NCBI GenBank assembly: GCA_947502305.1
Contig: CANMZA010000001.1
Location: 930,001 to 994,000 of the forward strand
DNA: 64,000 nt
Direction of reading: 5' to 3'
Source: an uncultured Erythrobacter sp.
GTDB lineage: Bacteria; Pseudomonadota; Alphaproteobacteria; Sphingomonadales; Sphingomonadaceae
Shown: piece after piece, positions 9,189-19,537 of the stretch
Position numbering within the stretch: position 1 is the first letter of the stretch
Layout: each line of letters begins with the position of its first letter
Position numbers and translations under genes: made by a program
The notes under the pieces: model-generated
Seen by the model: only the letters and a program-made list of their open reading frames with translations
What the model was told of the DNA's origin: nothing
Databases searched by the model: none

Positions 9189-10619
9189 ATGGCCGATGAC
9201 CGCAAAGACGAACTTGAGCAGATTCTAAAGCTGCAACGCGATGCATTCACTGCGTCCCGCCCAGAAGCCATGTCGATGCGCAAGGATCGGATCAAACGCG
9301 CAATGGCGATGGTGAAAGATCACTCTGACGCCTTTTGTAAAGCGATGAGCGCCGATTTCGGCAGCCGCTCGGTTGAACAAAGCATGCTGACCGATGTCGC
9401 GGCAACGGTCGGCGCGGGCATGCATGCTCTGACCAATATGGACAAATGGGCGAAGACGGAAAAACGCAAAGTTCAATTCCCTCTCGGCCTGCTGGGTGCG
9501 AAGGCGGAGCTTCGCTATGAACCCAAAGGCGTCATCGGGATTTTGTCGCCCTGGAATTTCCCTGTGCAATTGGCATTTGGGCCGTTGATGCAGATTTTGG
9601 CGGCGGGTAACCGCGCAATGATCAAGCCATCTGAATTTACTGAGCGTACAAGCGCCCTGATGGCGGAATTGGTCGAGGAATATTTCACCAAAGACGAAGT
9701 CGCCGTGATCACCGGCAGTCCAGAGGTTGCGGCGGCGTTTTCATCGCTGCCCTTTGATCATTTGGTCTTCACCGGATCGACCGCAACGGGCCGCCGGGTA
9801 ATGGAGGCCGCGGCGAAAAACCTTGTGCCGGTTACGTTGGAATTGGGCGGCAAATCGCCGGTCATCATGGGGCGCAGCGCCGATTTCGCCAAAGCGGGCG
9901 AACGCATCGCGCTGGGTAAGATGATGAATGCCGGGCAAATCTGCCTCGCGCCTGATTATATGTATGTGCCAGAAGATAAGCAGGATGAGGCCGTCGCCGG
10001 GGTCGCCGATGGTGCGCGGGCGATGTATCCGACCTTGCTGGAGAATGACGATTACGCCTCGATCGTGTCCGACCGGCATTTTGAGCGGCTGCAGGGCATG
10101 GTCCAAGACGCGCGCGACAAGGGTGCCGATGTCATCGAAGTCAATCCGGCGGATGAGGATTTCGGCAACACCAATGCGCGCAAAATGCCGCTGACGATCC
10201 TCAAAAACGTCACCGATGAGATGGAGGCAATGCAGGAGGAAATCTTCGGTCCTGTTTTGCCGGTCAAAACGTATCAAGCCGTCGATCAGGCGGTCGATTA
10301 CGTCAATGAAAACGACCGTCCACTGGGCCTGTATTATTTTGGCGATGACAAGGATGAGCAAGAGCGCGTTCTGACCCGCACCATTTCCGGCGGGGTTACG
10401 ACCAATGACGTGATCTTTCACATTTCCATGGAGGATCTGCCGTTTGGCGGCGTCGGTCCTTCGGGCATTGGCAGCTATCATGCGGTCGAAGGGTTTCGCG
10501 AATTTAGCCATGCGCGTGCGGTCTATCACCAACCGAAAATCGACATTGCAAAATTGGGCGGGTTCAAACCGCCTTATGGCAAGGCCACGCTGAAAGCTGC
10601 CGCTCAAATGATGAAATGA
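9189..10619 (+). CDS. coniferyl aldehyde dehydrogenase-like aldehyde dehydrogenase
   Basis: 476 residues from ATG 9189, which has GGAG a few bases upstream; the longer open frame from 9066 has no family similarity. NAD(P)-dependent oxidation of an aldehyde to the acid. Catalytic Glu lies in LELGGKSP and catalytic Cys in NAGQICLAPDY; the nucleotide loop is FTGSTATGRRVM. Length (shorter than classic ~500-residue ALDHs) and the motif around the Cys match the ALDH3-type / coniferyl aldehyde dehydrogenase (CalB) group. The true substrate is not known. Confidence 0.88.
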   Translation: MADDRKDELEQILKLQRDAFTASRPEAMSMRKDRIKRAMAMVKDHSDAFCKAMSADFGSRSVEQSMLTDVAATVGAGMHALTNMDKWAKTEKRKVQFPLGLLGAKAELRYEPKGVIGILSPWNFPVQLAFGPLMQILAAGNRAMIKPSEFTERTSALMAELVEEYFTKDEVAVITGSPEVAAAFSSLPFDHLVFTGSTATGRRVMEAAAKNLVPVTLELGGKSPVIMGRSADFAKAGERIALGKMMNAGQICLAPDYMYVPEDKQDEAVAGVADGARAMYPTLLENDDYASIVSDRHFERLQGMVQDARDKGADVIEVNPADEDFGNTNARKMPLTILKNVTDEMEAMQEEIFGPVLPVKTYQAVDQAVDYVNENDRPLGLYYFGDDKDEQERVLTRTISGGVTTNDVIFHISMEDLPFGGVGPSGIGSYHAVEGFREFSHARAVYHQPKIDIAKLGGFKPPYGKATLKAAAQMMK

Positions 10620-10641
10620 GGGCGGTCTTCATGCTCTAAAT

Positions 10642-10687
10642 TCTGACGCCAGCGGCATCTGACGCCAGCGGCATCTGCCGCTGGCGC
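10642..10687. repeat. 16-bp tandem repeat plus inverted copy
   Basis: TCTGACGCCAGCGGCA occurs twice head to tail (10642-10657, 10658-10673). Immediately after comes TGCCGCTGGCG (10676-10686), the exact complement of the CGCCAGCGGCA held in each copy. The third segment can therefore pair with either copy, giving two mutually exclusive hairpins. It follows the aldehyde dehydrogenase stop by 22 bases. There is no T-tract, so it is not a simple terminator. The rest of the gap to 10910 shows only a short hairpin (GCGCCC/GGGCGC near 10855-10872). Confidence 0.7.
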
Positions 10688-10910
10688 AATGGGGCCGATA
10701 TGACAAAGGGATGCTGCGTGAGGGGATGGAGGTTATTCGAACCCAAATCCGCCGTCTGCCCCTCGGCAATCGCCCTGATTGACAGGGGCGCGGCCATTTG
10801 AGCCGGGCTTCGTTCGATTTTCTGCACGATTCATCCGCAGATTTGCTCGAGTCGCGCCCTTGCATGGGCGCTTAGAGCGTCCTAGAGGCGGCGACTGGGA
10901 TTAATAACGC

Positions 10911-11297
10911 TTGGACATCGACGTGATCGACCTCGCTGAGTATCTGCCGATACTGCTTTTCATTGCTATCGCTTTCGGGCTTTCCGTGTTGTTCGTGTTT
11001 TTGCCGATGGGCGTTTCGCGTTTGACCGGCGCACATAATCCGGATGCGGAAAAATTGTCGGAATATGAATGCGGCTTCCCCGCATTTGAGGACGCGCGCA
11101 GCCAATTCGACGTGCGCTTTTACCTCGTCGCGATCAGCTTCATCATTTTCGATCTAGAGGCTGCGTTTCTGTTCCCTTGGGCTGTCAGCCTTGGGGAAAC
11201 CGGTTGGGCCGGATGGATCGGCATGATGACATTCCTGGGCATTTTGGCCGTTGGCCTTGCCTATGAATGGAAGAAAGGGGCGTTGGACTGGGAATGA
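10911..11297 (+). CDS. nuoA: NADH-quinone oxidoreductase subunit A
   Basis: Membrane subunit of respiratory complex I, 128 residues with three transmembrane helices (about 9-31, 65-85, 93-115). The family signature [25 protein letters not shown] carries the conserved Cys and acidic residues of the loop near the quinone site. The start appears to be TTG 10911; GTG 10923 is the alternative, four codons later. First gene of the nuo operon; no convincing promoter could be picked from the 291 bases ahead of it. It overlaps nuoB by 4 bases. Confidence 0.95.
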   Translation: MDIDVIDLAEYLPILLFIAIAFGLSVLFVFLPMGVSRLTGAHNPDAEKLSEYECGFPAFEDARSQFDVRFYLVAISFIIFDLEAAFLFPWAVSLGETGWAGWIGMMTFLGILAVGLAYEWKKGALDWE

Positions 11298-11872
11298 GCA
11301 CTCTTATTACTCCCCCGCAGGGTCTGCCTGATGTTTCGGCGCTGGAAACCGCGAAGGGCGGCGACATGCGCGCGCCAGACGCGGATTATTTCAAGGCGAT
11401 GCAGACAGAGGTGAATGACAAGGGTTTCCTCGTCACATCGACGGAAGACTTGTTTCAATGGGCGCGCACGGGCTCGCTCTGGTGGATGACATTCGGCCTC
11501 GCTTGCTGCGCGGTTGAAATGATCCACGTCAATATGCCGCGTTACGATATGGAGCGGTTCGGCATCGCCCCGCGCGCGTCACCGCGGCAATCGGATGTGA
11601 TGATCGTGGCGGGCACGCTTTGTAACAAAATGGCCCCTGCTTTGCGCAAGGTCTATGATCAAATGTCCGATCCCAAATATGTGATTTCGATGGGCAGCTG
11701 CGCGAATGGCGGCGGCTATTATCACTATTCCTATTCCGTTGTGCGCGGGTGTGATCGGATTGTTCCGGTCGATATCTATGTGCCCGGTTGCCCGCCAACG
11801 GCAGAGGCTCTGCTGTATGGCGTGATGCAATTGCAGCGCAAAATCCGCCGCAGCGGCACGATTGAGCGTTAG
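11294..11872 (+). CDS. nuoB: NADH-quinone oxidoreductase subunit B
   Basis: 192 residues from ATG 11294, which overlaps the nuoA stop (ATGA); the open frame reaches further up but inside nuoA. Peripheral-arm subunit that carries the last iron-sulfur cluster N2, the electron donor to quinone. Cluster ligands are visible: the tandem Cys pair in ACCAVEM, Cys in GSCANGGG and Cys in PGCPPTAEA. The next gene starts one base after the stop and is not a complex I subunit. Confidence 0.97.
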   Translation: MSTLITPPQGLPDVSALETAKGGDMRAPDADYFKAMQTEVNDKGFLVTSTEDLFQWARTGSLWWMTFGLACCAVEMIHVNMPRYDMERFGIAPRASPRQSDVMIVAGTLCNKMAPALRKVYDQMSDPKYVISMGSCANGGGYYHYSYSVVRGCDRIVPVDIYVPGCPPTAEALLYGVMQLQRKIRRSGTIER

Positions 11873-11873
11873 A

Positions 11874-12458
11874 ATGATGCAGCGGAATTTGTCTTTGCGT
11901 TCCTTGGGCTTGGCGTTGACCATTGGGTTGGGATTGTCCGCTGGCGCGATCTTCGCGGCGGCGCCTGCATTGGCGCTTGATGCGCATGCCGAGGAAGCGC
12001 CTGCTGAACCTGCCGGGGCCGTGGCCGAGTTTTCGGTTGGCGACACTGTGCTGCGCGCGCAAATGCCATGCGCAGAGCCCACCGATGGTCCGCCGGGACC
12101 AGACGGTTTGCAAACGGCGCTGTGCATTATGGGCGACCGGATGTTCATTTTTGCCGCCTCGCAAAGCGTGCCTGTTAACCCCGGACCAATGACGTCAGAT
12201 TTTGATGCGGCTTATGAAGAAGTGCGCAGTTCCCGCGATACCGATTCGATCGAAGAGATCGAGGTCGATGGTCGCCGCACAATGCGCGCAACCCGCGGGG
12301 AAGGGGCCGGGTTTGGCACGATGCAAGCGGTGCAGTTCGCGCCTGACGGCCTTGCCTATGTCATCGCCATGTCACGGCCGAATGCCGATCAGGCCCTTAG
12401 CGAAATGGAAAAGCAAGAGATGCGCGATTTCGTCGCGTCATTGGAGGTCAGCCAATGA
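11874..12458 (+). CDS. exported protein of unknown function inserted between nuoB and nuoC
   Basis: 194 residues from ATG 11874 (TTG 11862 would overlap nuoB). A signal peptide of about 35 residues ends in APALA. The mature part has two Cys (in QMPCAEP and ALCIMGD) that could form a disulfide, and a mixed alpha/beta pattern; I recognise no domain. It lies one base after nuoB and overlaps nuoC by 4 bases (ATGA), so it must be translated with the complex I subunits. It is not a known subunit. A role in assembly, or simple hitchhiking on a strong operon, are both possible. Confidence 0.8.
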   Translation: MMQRNLSLRSLGLALTIGLGLSAGAIFAAAPALALDAHAEEAPAEPAGAVAEFSVGDTVLRAQMPCAEPTDGPPGPDGLQTALCIMGDRMFIFAASQSVPVNPGPMTSDFDAAYEEVRSSRDTDSIEEIEVDGRRTMRATRGEGAGFGTMQAVQFAPDGLAYVIAMSRPNADQALSEMEKQEMRDFVASLEVSQ

Positions 12459-13174
12459 GTATGACAGTCCATCCGGCCCCGAAATTTGCGTCCAATGACG
12501 GCGTGATTGAAACCTTGAGCGAGGCGGTCAGTGTCTGGCTTGAACGCGCGGTTGAACATCATGGCGAGATTTTTCTCACGGTGAAACGTGATGCAATCGC
12601 CGATGTTTTGCGCATTTTGCGCGATGATCACGAATATCAGCAGATGATGGAAATTGCGGGCGCGGATTATCCTGACCGGGCGGAGCGATTTGAAGTCGTT
12701 TACATGCTGCTTTCTCTCACCAAAAACCACCGGATCATGGTGAAATGTTCGACGGATGAGGCGACGCCGGTTCCGACGATCACAACATTGTGGCCCAATG
12801 CGGGTTGGTTGGAACGCGAAGTGTTCGACATGTACGGCGTGGTGTTTGACGGCAATCCTGATTTGCGCCGCATTCTTACCGATTACGGGTTTGAAGGGCA
12901 TCCATTCCGCAAGGATTTCCCGATGACCGGCTATACCGAATTGCGGTACTCGGAAGAAGAAAAACGCGTGGTTTATGAACCGGTTGAACTGCCGCAGGAT
13001 ATGCGCACTTTTGACTTCCTTTCTCCGTGGGAGGGTGCCGATTACGTCCTGCCCGGTGATGAAAAGGCCGAAGAGAAACCCGCTGAAGCAGCGCCTGAGC
13101 CGGAAGCTGAGGCGTCCAAAGACGATCCAAAAGACGGTGTTGAATTTGATATCGAAGAGGAGGACGGCGAATGA
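12455..13174 (+). CDS. nuoC: NADH-quinone oxidoreductase subunit C
   Basis: 239-residue 30-kDa subunit of the peripheral arm, a separate gene (not fused with nuoD as in E. coli). The signature [10 protein letters not shown] followed by [23 protein letters not shown] is intact. The C-terminal ~40 residues are a highly acidic, Ala/Pro/Glu-rich tail ([18 protein letters not shown] and onward) that is not part of the conserved fold. Start and stop both overlap neighbours by 4 bases. Confidence 0.97.
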   Translation: MSMTVHPAPKFASNDGVIETLSEAVSVWLERAVEHHGEIFLTVKRDAIADVLRILRDDHEYQQMMEIAGADYPDRAERFEVVYMLLSLTKNHRIMVKCSTDEATPVPTITTLWPNAGWLEREVFDMYGVVFDGNPDLRRILTDYGFEGHPFRKDFPMTGYTELRYSEEEKRVVYEPVELPQDMRTFDFLSPWEGADYVLPGDEKAEEKPAEAAPEPEAEASKDDPKDGVEFDIEEEDGE

Positions 13175-14382
13175 GCCTCCAGATCGAAGAATCGCCCACA
13201 ACTGACGGCGATGTTATCCAGAATTACACTATCAATTTCGGGCCTCAACACCCCGCTGCGCACGGCGTTTTGCGGATGATTATGGAGCTTGACGGCGAAG
13301 TGATCGAGCGTGTCGATCCGCATGTCGGATTGCTGCACCGGGGCACCGAAAAGCTGATCGAGAGCAAGACCTATTTGCAAGCGCTGCCGTATTTTGACCG
13401 GCTCGATTATTGTTCGCCGCTTTGTCAGGAACATTCTTATGTGCTGGCGATTGAAAAGCTGCTGAATGTAGATGTGCCAGAGCGCGCGCAATATCTGCGG
13501 GTGTTGTTCGCGGAGCTGACGCGGATCTGTAATCACATGCTGAACATTGGCGCGCATGTGATGGATGTTGGCGCGATGACGCCGAACCTTTGGGTTTTCG
13601 AACTGCGCGAAGACTGCCTCAATTTCTTTGAACGCGCATCGGGCGCGCGCATGCACAGCGCATGGTTCCGCCCCGGCGGCGTGCATCAGGATGTGCCGGA
13701 AAAGCTGCTCGTCGATATTGGCGATTGGCTGGATAACCGGTTCTTCCAATTGTTCGATGACGCGATGAGCCTGGTGATCGACAACCGCATCTTCAAACAG
13801 CGCAACGTCGATATCGCCGTTGTGGGCCGCGATGATGCGATTGCTTGGGGCTTTAGCGGGCCGATGATCCGCGCCGCTGGCATTCCGTGGGACCTGCGCA
13901 AATCGCAACCTTATGATGTCTATGACCGGATGGAATTTGATATTCCGGTCGGCACCAATTCCGATTGCTATGACCGGTTTATGGTCCGCCTTGGTGAAGT
14001 GCGTGAAAGCGCCAAGATCATCAAACAATGCCTCGCGCAGATGCCGCAAGGGCCGATTGCCAGCACTGACGGCAAAGTTTCCCCGCCCAAACGCGGCGAG
14101 ATGAAGCAATCGATGGAAAGCCTGATCCACCACTTTAAACTCTACACAGAGGGTTTTCATGTGCCGGAAGGCGAAGTGTACGTCGCGACCGAAAGTCCGA
14201 AAGGTGAGTTCGGCGTTTATTTGGTGAGCGATGGTAGCAACAAGCCGTATCGCTGCAAAATCCGCCCAACCGCGTTTAGCCATTTGCAGGCGATGGATAT
14301 GATGAGCAAAGGCCACATGCTGCCCGATGCGACCGCCATTCTGGGCGCGATTGATGTGGTGTTTGGGGAGTGTGACCGGTGA
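13171..14382 (+). CDS. nuoD: NADH-quinone oxidoreductase subunit D
   Basis: 403-residue 49-kDa subunit, which with NuoB forms the quinone-binding pocket. The N-terminal [15 protein letters not shown] motif includes the His of the quinone pocket, and the C-terminus [38 protein letters not shown] matches the family end. Related to the large subunit of NiFe hydrogenases but without metal-binding Cys. ATG overlaps the nuoC stop; GTGA overlaps the following small gene. Confidence 0.97.
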   Translation: MSLQIEESPTTDGDVIQNYTINFGPQHPAAHGVLRMIMELDGEVIERVDPHVGLLHRGTEKLIESKTYLQALPYFDRLDYCSPLCQEHSYVLAIEKLLNVDVPERAQYLRVLFAELTRICNHMLNIGAHVMDVGAMTPNLWVFELREDCLNFFERASGARMHSAWFRPGGVHQDVPEKLLVDIGDWLDNRFFQLFDDAMSLVIDNRIFKQRNVDIAVVGRDDAIAWGFSGPMIRAAGIPWDLRKSQPYDVYDRMEFDIPVGTNSDCYDRFMVRLGEVRESAKIIKQCLAQMPQGPIASTDGKVSPPKRGEMKQSMESLIHHFKLYTEGFHVPEGEVYVATESPKGEFGVYLVSDGSNKPYRCKIRPTAFSHLQAMDMMSKGHMLPDATAILGAIDVVFGECDR

Positions 14383-14609
14383 AGGTTTTGAGCGTTTTTG
14401 TCGCGGTCTTGAGCGGGGTTTCCATTGCGCTTGGTGTGGTGTTCATTCTGCTCGGCTTGTGGAGCGTCCTTTTTTCAGATGGCGGCGTCATAATGCAAAC
14501 TCAGCCCAATTGGGGGCCGAATGATTATGCGGTTTGGGGGCTTGTTCTGACGATTGTCGGTTATCTCGGCTTGCTGCGTTCCCGATCGGAGGCTGCGACC
14601 AATGGCTGA
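14379..14609 (+). CDS. small membrane protein between nuoD and nuoE
   Basis: 76 residues with two predicted transmembrane helices (about 5-33 and 48-66) joined by a loop containing [15 protein letters not shown]; a short basic tail (RSRSE) follows. Starts at GTG 14379, overlapping the nuoD stop (GTGA), and runs 8 bases into nuoE. No family recognised. Tight coupling to both neighbours argues that it is real and made together with complex I. Confidence 0.7.
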   Translation: MKVLSVFVAVLSGVSIALGVVFILLGLWSVLFSDGGVIMQTQPNWGPNDYAVWGLVLTIVGYLGLLRSRSEAATNG

Positions 14610-15294
14610 TCGCACACCTGCACCGGATACGCCTGAACTGCGCGCGCGCTGGGGCTCTTTCGCTTGGACGAAAGAGAATAAGAAAGAGGCCGATCGTGAG
14701 ATCGCCAAATACCCCGATGGCCGCCAGAAATCGGCGGTGATGGCGCTGCTCGATCTGGGGCAACGTCAGGTCGGCGCAGAGACGGACACGCAAGGGTGGC
14801 TGCCGCTGCCGGTGATTGAATATATCGCCGATTATCTCAGCATGCCGGTGATCCGCGTGCTCGAAGTCGCGACGTTTTACTTCATGTACAATATGAAGCC
14901 GGTCGGAAAGTTTCACGTGCAGGTTTGCGGCACGACGCCGTGTATGTTGCGCGGGTCTGATGACATTATCTCCGCCTGTAAAAAGCGCGGAATGGCCAAA
15001 GGCGAAGTCTCCGAAGACGGCCTTTGGACGCTCACCGAAGTCGAGTGCATGGGCAATTGCGCGACCGCGCCAATGGTTCAGATCAACGATGACAATTACG
15101 AAGATTTGACGCCAGAACGGCTTGATGTGGTTCTGGACGCGCTGGCCGCTGGTGAAACGCCGAAGGCCGGGACGCAAGAGCCAGGTCGGCACACGTCGGA
15201 GCCTAAAGACGGCGTGACGAGCCTCAAAGAAATGGTCGATGCGAACCACGATTACCGGCCAGAATATAAGCCAGTACACAAGGACGCGTCCTGA
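14602..15294 (+). CDS. nuoE: NADH-quinone oxidoreductase subunit E
   Basis: 230 residues from ATG 14602; the open frame extends upstream into the preceding small gene but without family similarity. Thioredoxin-like [2Fe-2S] subunit of the NADH dehydrogenase module (cluster N1a). Ligands: two Cys in VCGTTPCMLRGS and two in VECMGNCATAPM. A C-terminal extension of about 50 residues beyond the core (from AGETPKAGTQEP) ends in a charged segment. The stop overlaps the next small gene (TGATG). Confidence 0.95.
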   Translation: MADRTPAPDTPELRARWGSFAWTKENKKEADREIAKYPDGRQKSAVMALLDLGQRQVGAETDTQGWLPLPVIEYIADYLSMPVIRVLEVATFYFMYNMKPVGKFHVQVCGTTPCMLRGSDDIISACKKRGMAKGEVSEDGLWTLTEVECMGNCATAPMVQINDDNYEDLTPERLDVVLDALAAGETPKAGTQEPGRHTSEPKDGVTSLKEMVDANHDYRPEYKPVHKDAS

Positions 15295-15479
15295 TGAACG
15301 GCGCTACCCTTGTTCTTGGCATTGCAGGTTTGGTCAGTTTTCTGGCCGGGGCATTCCTTGCCTCGGGGGGAAGCCGCACGACTGGTATTGTTTTGATGGT
15401 CAATGGACTGATTTTTCAGATGCTTTGCTTGCGTCAGTTAAAGTTGAACAGAACGAAGGATAACGGCGATGCTGGCTGA
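15294..15479 (+). CDS. small membrane protein between nuoE and nuoF
   Basis: 61 residues with two hydrophobic helices (about 3-24 and 30-46) around a SGGSRTTG turn and a basic tail (RQLKLNRTK). It starts on the last base of the nuoE stop and overlaps nuoF by 11 bases. No family recognised. It resembles the 14379 protein in size and topology but not in sequence. Confidence 0.65.
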   Translation: MNGATLVLGIAGLVSFLAGAFLASGGSRTTGIVLMVNGLIFQMLCLRQLKLNRTKDNGDAG

Positions 15480-16773
15480 TAAGGATCGCATCTTCACCAA
15501 TGTCTATGGCTTCCAAGATTGGGGTCTGAAGGCGGCGCAAAAGCGCGGCGATTGGGATGGCACGAAAGCTCTGATTGAGCGCGGCAATGAAGCGATCATC
15601 GAGGAGATGAAAGCATCAGGCCTGCGCGGACGGGGCGGGGCGGGTTTTCCGACCGGCCTCAAATGGTCTTTCATGCCGAAATCATCCGCCGATGGCCGGC
15701 CCAGTTTCCTCGTCATCAATGCCGACGAATCCGAACCGGGTTCGTGCAAAGACCGTGAAATCCTGCGCCATGATCCGCACAAATTGATCGAAGGCGCGCT
15801 TGTCGCAGGGTTCGCGATGCGCGCGCGGGCGGCGTATATTTATGTGCGCGGCGAATATATTCGTGAGGCGCAGACGCTGCAGGCGGCGATTGATGAGGCC
15901 TATAGCGCCGGATTGATTGGCAAGAACGCCAGCGGCACGGGATACAATTTTGACGTGTTCATGCACCGCGGCGCGGGCGCTTATATTTGCGGCGAAGAAA
16001 CCGCGATGATTGAAAGCCTGGAGGGCAAAAAAGGCCAGCCACGGTTGAAACCACCATTCCCAGCGGGCGCGGGTCTGTATGGTTGCCCCACCACGGTCAA
16101 CAATGTTGAAAGCATCGCGGTCGTGCCAACGATCCTGCGTCGCGGCGCGTCTTGGTTCAGCAGCTTTGGCCGGGAAAATAACCACGGTACGAAGCTGTTC
16201 CAGATCAGCGGCCATGTCGAACAGCCCTGCGTTGTCGAAGAAGAGATGAGCATCCCGTTTGAGGAGCTGATCGAGAAACATTGCGGCGGTATTCGCGGCG
16301 GGTGGGATAATCTGTTGGCGGTGATCCCGGGCGGTTCATCGGTGCCATTGGTTCCTGCCGATCAAATTCGCCACGCGCCGATGGATTTTGACGGGTTGAA
16401 AGAACTCGGCAGCGGTCTGGGTACCGCGGCGGTTATCGTGATGGATAAATCCACCGACATCGTGCGCGCGATCAGCCGGCTTTCTTATTTCTACAAGCAC
16501 GAAAGCTGCGGCCAATGCACGCCGTGCCGTGAGGGCACCGGGTGGATGTGGCGCGTGATGGAGCGTTTGCGCACTGGCGATGCGGCAATCGAAGAGATCG
16601 ATATGCTCCATGAAGTGACGAAGCAGGTCGAAGGGCATACAATCTGTGCACTCGGCGATGCGGCGGCGTGGCCGGTCCAAGGGCTGATCCGCCATTTCCG
16701 GCCAGAGCTGGAGCGGCGCATTCACGAACATAATGCGCAATTTGCTTCCGATGTAAGAGAGGCGGCGGAATGA
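15469..16773 (+). CDS. nuoF: NADH-quinone oxidoreductase subunit F
   Basis: 434-residue subunit that oxidises NADH. The FMN/NADH region is seen as [16 protein letters not shown] and [14 protein letters not shown]; the N3 [4Fe-4S] cluster ligands are three Cys in [12 protein letters not shown] plus a later Cys in [13 protein letters not shown]. The start lies within the preceding small membrane gene and the stop overlaps the next gene by 4 bases. Confidence 0.97.
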   Translation: MLADKDRIFTNVYGFQDWGLKAAQKRGDWDGTKALIERGNEAIIEEMKASGLRGRGGAGFPTGLKWSFMPKSSADGRPSFLVINADESEPGSCKDREILRHDPHKLIEGALVAGFAMRARAAYIYVRGEYIREAQTLQAAIDEAYSAGLIGKNASGTGYNFDVFMHRGAGAYICGEETAMIESLEGKKGQPRLKPPFPAGAGLYGCPTTVNNVESIAVVPTILRRGASWFSSFGRENNHGTKLFQISGHVEQPCVVEEEMSIPFEELIEKHCGGIRGGWDNLLAVIPGGSSVPLVPADQIRHAPMDFDGLKELGSGLGTAAVIVMDKSTDIVRAISRLSYFYKHESCGQCTPCREGTGWMWRVMERLRTGDAAIEEIDMLHEVTKQVEGHTICALGDAAAWPVQGLIRHFRPELERRIHEHNAQFASDVREAAE

Positions 16774-17519
16774 AACGCCTCGCACTCTTTGCGGCGGCGC
16801 TAACTCTCACCGCCGTGCCAGCTGCGGCGCAGCGTTCGGCCGATCCTGACAGGCAGGATCGATCGCAAGTCGGCACGCGTTTCAAGATGGAAATGACCCC
16901 GATGGACGGGAATGAGGCGCGCATCTACCTCAAACGCATCGGCCGCTGCATTGCCCGGCGCGACCGTGATCTTGCGACTAAAGTGTTAGAGAACAGCGAC
17001 ATGCTGCGCATTGATTACAGCGCGCTGGATATGACGCTAGGCGAAATCAGCGATGGGATGAACCTATCCCGGTGCATCGGTTCGGCGATGCCGCCATCGG
17101 CGCGTTCCGCCCGGATGAGTTACAGCGGGTCAATCATCAGAGGTTTGCTCGCAGAAGAAATGTATCTCGACGCAAATGATGATCCGATCACGATGCCGGA
17201 AAATGCACCCGTCGAATTGGACAATCGCTTCTTTTTCGGCGGCAACCCCGGGCCGTTGGCGGGCGCCCGTGCGCGGCTTGCCGATTGCGTTGTCTATAAT
17301 GCGCCGGAATTGGCGCATGACTTCCTCAAATCCAATCCAACCTCTGGATCAGAACGTGATGCAGGTGAGGCGATTGCCCCTGTGTTTGGAGAGTGTATTG
17401 GCGGGGAAGTTGAATTGACCTTCTCTCTTTCAGAAATGCGCGGATATGTGGCCGATGGCCTGTGGTCGCGCAGCCATTATGGGCAAGACAGTTACACCGA
17501 TGCCGGAGCCGCGGAATAA
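16770..17519 (+). CDS. exported protein of unknown function between nuoF and nuoG
   Basis: 249 residues with a clear signal peptide (about 20 residues ending in PAAAQ). The mature part is largely helical by composition and has four Cys (in [23 protein letters not shown] and GECIGGE), which could form two disulfides. No domain recognised. The gene overlaps nuoF by 4 bases and its stop overlaps the nuoG start by 1 base. As with the other inserted ORFs, membership of the operon is clear but function is not. Confidence 0.78.
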   Translation: MKRLALFAAALTLTAVPAAAQRSADPDRQDRSQVGTRFKMEMTPMDGNEARIYLKRIGRCIARRDRDLATKVLENSDMLRIDYSALDMTLGEISDGMNLSRCIGSAMPPSARSARMSYSGSIIRGLLAEEMYLDANDDPITMPENAPVELDNRFFFGGNPGPLAGARARLADCVVYNAPELAHDFLKSNPTSGSERDAGEAIAPVFGECIGGEVELTFSLSEMRGYVADGLWSRSHYGQDSYTDAGAAE

Positions 17520-19537
17520 TGCCTAAAGTCACCGTTGACGGCCAAGAGATCGAAGTCCCACAGGGCGCGACTGTCCTGCAGGCGTGCGAGCAAGCGGGCA
17601 AAGAAATCCCGCGTTTCTGCTATCATGAGCGGCTGTCCATTGCGGGCAATTGCCGGATGTGTCTGGTCGAAGTGAAGCCGGGGCCGCCAAAGCCGCAGGC
17701 GAGTTGCGCTTTGCCAGCGGGTGAGGGGCAGGAAATCCGCACCGACACGCCGATGGTCAAGAAAGCGCGCGAAGGCGTGATGGAATTCCTCCTCATCAAC
17801 CACCCGCTCGATTGCCCGATTTGCGATCAAGGCGGCGAATGCGATTTGCAGGATCAGGCGGTTGCTTACGGTCGCGGCGGTTCGCGCTATGAACGCGAAG
17901 ACAAACGCGCGGTCACCGAAAAATATATGGGCCCGCTCATCAGCACCACGATGACGCGCTGCATCCATTGCACACGCTGCGTTCGTTTCTCCGAAGAAAT
18001 CGCGGGCGTTGATGAGATTGGCGCGCTGTATCGCGGCGAAGACATGCAGATCACGACCTATCTGGAACAGGCAGCGGCGCATGAATTATCTGCCAATGTG
18101 ATCGATTTGTGCCCTGTCGGCGCGCTGACATCGCGTCCGTATGCGTTTGAGGCGCGTCCATGGGAATTGAAGCGCACGCTCAGCATCGATGTGTCTGACG
18201 CGGTTGGCGCCAATATCTCGCTCCATTCTAAGGGCCGCGAAGTGATGCGGGCCTTGCCGCGCATCAATGACGATGTGAACGAAGAATGGCTCTCGGATAA
18301 GGCGCGCTATCAGGTTGATGGCCTGACGAAGCGGCGGCTTGATAAAGTGTTCGTCCGCAAAGGTGGGAAGCTGTCCGCATCCAATTGGGGTGAGGCATTT
18401 GACGCGATTGCCGCGCATTTGGGCCATGACAAATCATCGATCGCGGCGGTGGCGGGCGATATGGTCGATTGCGAAACTATGTTCGCGGCCAAGACCTTGT
18501 TGAAGGCTTGCGGATCGTCACTGATCGAGGCGCGCCAAACCGGCATGACTTATGATGTGTCGAACATTGCGGCGGTCAATTTCAATTCCACCTTGGCGGG
18601 CATTGAAACGGCAGACGCGATCCTGATCATCGGCAGCCACATTCGCTGGGAAGCGGCTTTGGTGAATGCGCGCATCCGTAAGGCTGTTAAATCGGGCGCG
18701 AAGGTTTTCGTGGTTGGACCGGAATGGGAAACGACCTATCCCGCTGAATTCCTTGGCGAAGATTTGAAAATTTTGAACCGTGCGCCCAAAGCACTGGGTG
18801 ACGCGATGAAGGCGGCGGAGCGTCCTGCGGTTATTTTGGGCGGTGCGGCTTTGGCGAATGGGGCCTTGGCTCCGGCGCTGAAATTGGTCGATAAATTCGG
18901 TCTGGTTAAGGACGGTTGGAACGGGTTCAACGTTCTGCATATGAGCGCGGCGCGCATGGGTTCGCTGATGCTCGATTTCACTGTGCCGGGCGGCATGGCG
19001 GATTTGGCGGCGAAGGCTCCGAAAGTCGTCCTGAGCCTCGGCGCGGATGAGATGGATCATGAGCCGTTTGCCGACAGTCTTAAGGTCTATATCGGCCATC
19101 ACGGCGATAAGGGCGCGCACGGCGCGGACGTGATCCTGCCTGCGGCGAGTTATGCCGAAAAAGACGGCACTTATGTCAACACAGAAGGGCGCGTGCAATT
19201 CGCTGAGAAAGCCGTGTTTGCGCCGGGTGATGCGCGCGAAGACTGGACGATCCTGCGCGCGCTCGCCGATGCGCTGGGCGTGAATGTTGGGTTTGATAGT
19301 TTTGCCGAATTGCAAACTGCAATGATCGCTGCCGTGCCAGCTTTGGGTGAAGAAGGGCTCGCCGATTATGGCGACCTGCCAAAAGCTGAGAGCAGCGCGA
19401 AGGGTGAGGGCACAATTGCCGCTTATCCGATCAAGGATTTCTACCTCACCAATCCGATCGCACGGGCCAGCGCGGTGATGCAGCAATGTTCGGCGGAACT
19501 CATCCACGGGGATGAGCTGAAGGAGGCTGCGGAATGA
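17519..19537 (+). CDS. nuoG: NADH-quinone oxidoreductase subunit G
   Basis: 672 residues from ATG 17519. Electron-wire subunit of the peripheral arm. N-terminal ferredoxin domain with [2Fe-2S] Cys ligands in [20 protein letters not shown] and ASCALPA; then the His/Cys ligands of cluster N5 in [21 protein letters not shown]; then [4Fe-4S] ligands in [10 protein letters not shown] and [12 protein letters not shown]; then a molybdopterin-oxidoreductase-like domain without cofactor residues. Overlaps nuoH by 4 bases. Confidence 0.96.
   Translation: MPKVTVDGQEIEVPQGATVLQACEQAGKEIPRFCYHERLSIAGNCRMCLVEVKPGPPKPQASCALPAGEGQEIRTDTPMVKKAREGVMEFLLINHPLDCPICDQGGECDLQDQAVAYGRGGSRYEREDKRAVTEKYMGPLISTTMTRCIHCTRCVRFSEEIAGVDEIGALYRGEDMQITTYLEQAAAHELSANVIDLCPVGALTSRPYAFEARPWELKRTLSIDVSDAVGANISLHSKGREVMRALPRINDDVNEEWLSDKARYQVDGLTKRRLDKVFVRKGGKLSASNWGEAFDAIAAHLGHDKSSIAAVAGDMVDCETMFAAKTLLKACGSSLIEARQTGMTYDVSNIAAVNFNSTLAGIETADAILIIGSHIRWEAALVNARIRKAVKSGAKVFVVGPEWETTYPAEFLGEDLKILNRAPKALGDAMKAAERPAVILGGAALANGALAPALKLVDKFGLVKDGWNGFNVLHMSAARMGSLMLDFTVPGGMADLAAKAPKVVLSLGADEMDHEPFADSLKVYIGHHGDKGAHGADVILPAASYAEKDGTYVNTEGRVQFAEKAVFAPGDAREDWTILRALADALGVNVGFDSFAELQTAMIAAVPALGEEGLADYGDLPKAESSAKGEGTIAAYPIKDFYLTNPIARASAVMQQCSAELIHGDELKEAAE

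Noticed and set aside
10779..10784. TTGACA as a promoter for nuoA
   Set aside because: The -35 match is exact but no -10 lies 16-18 bases downstream.
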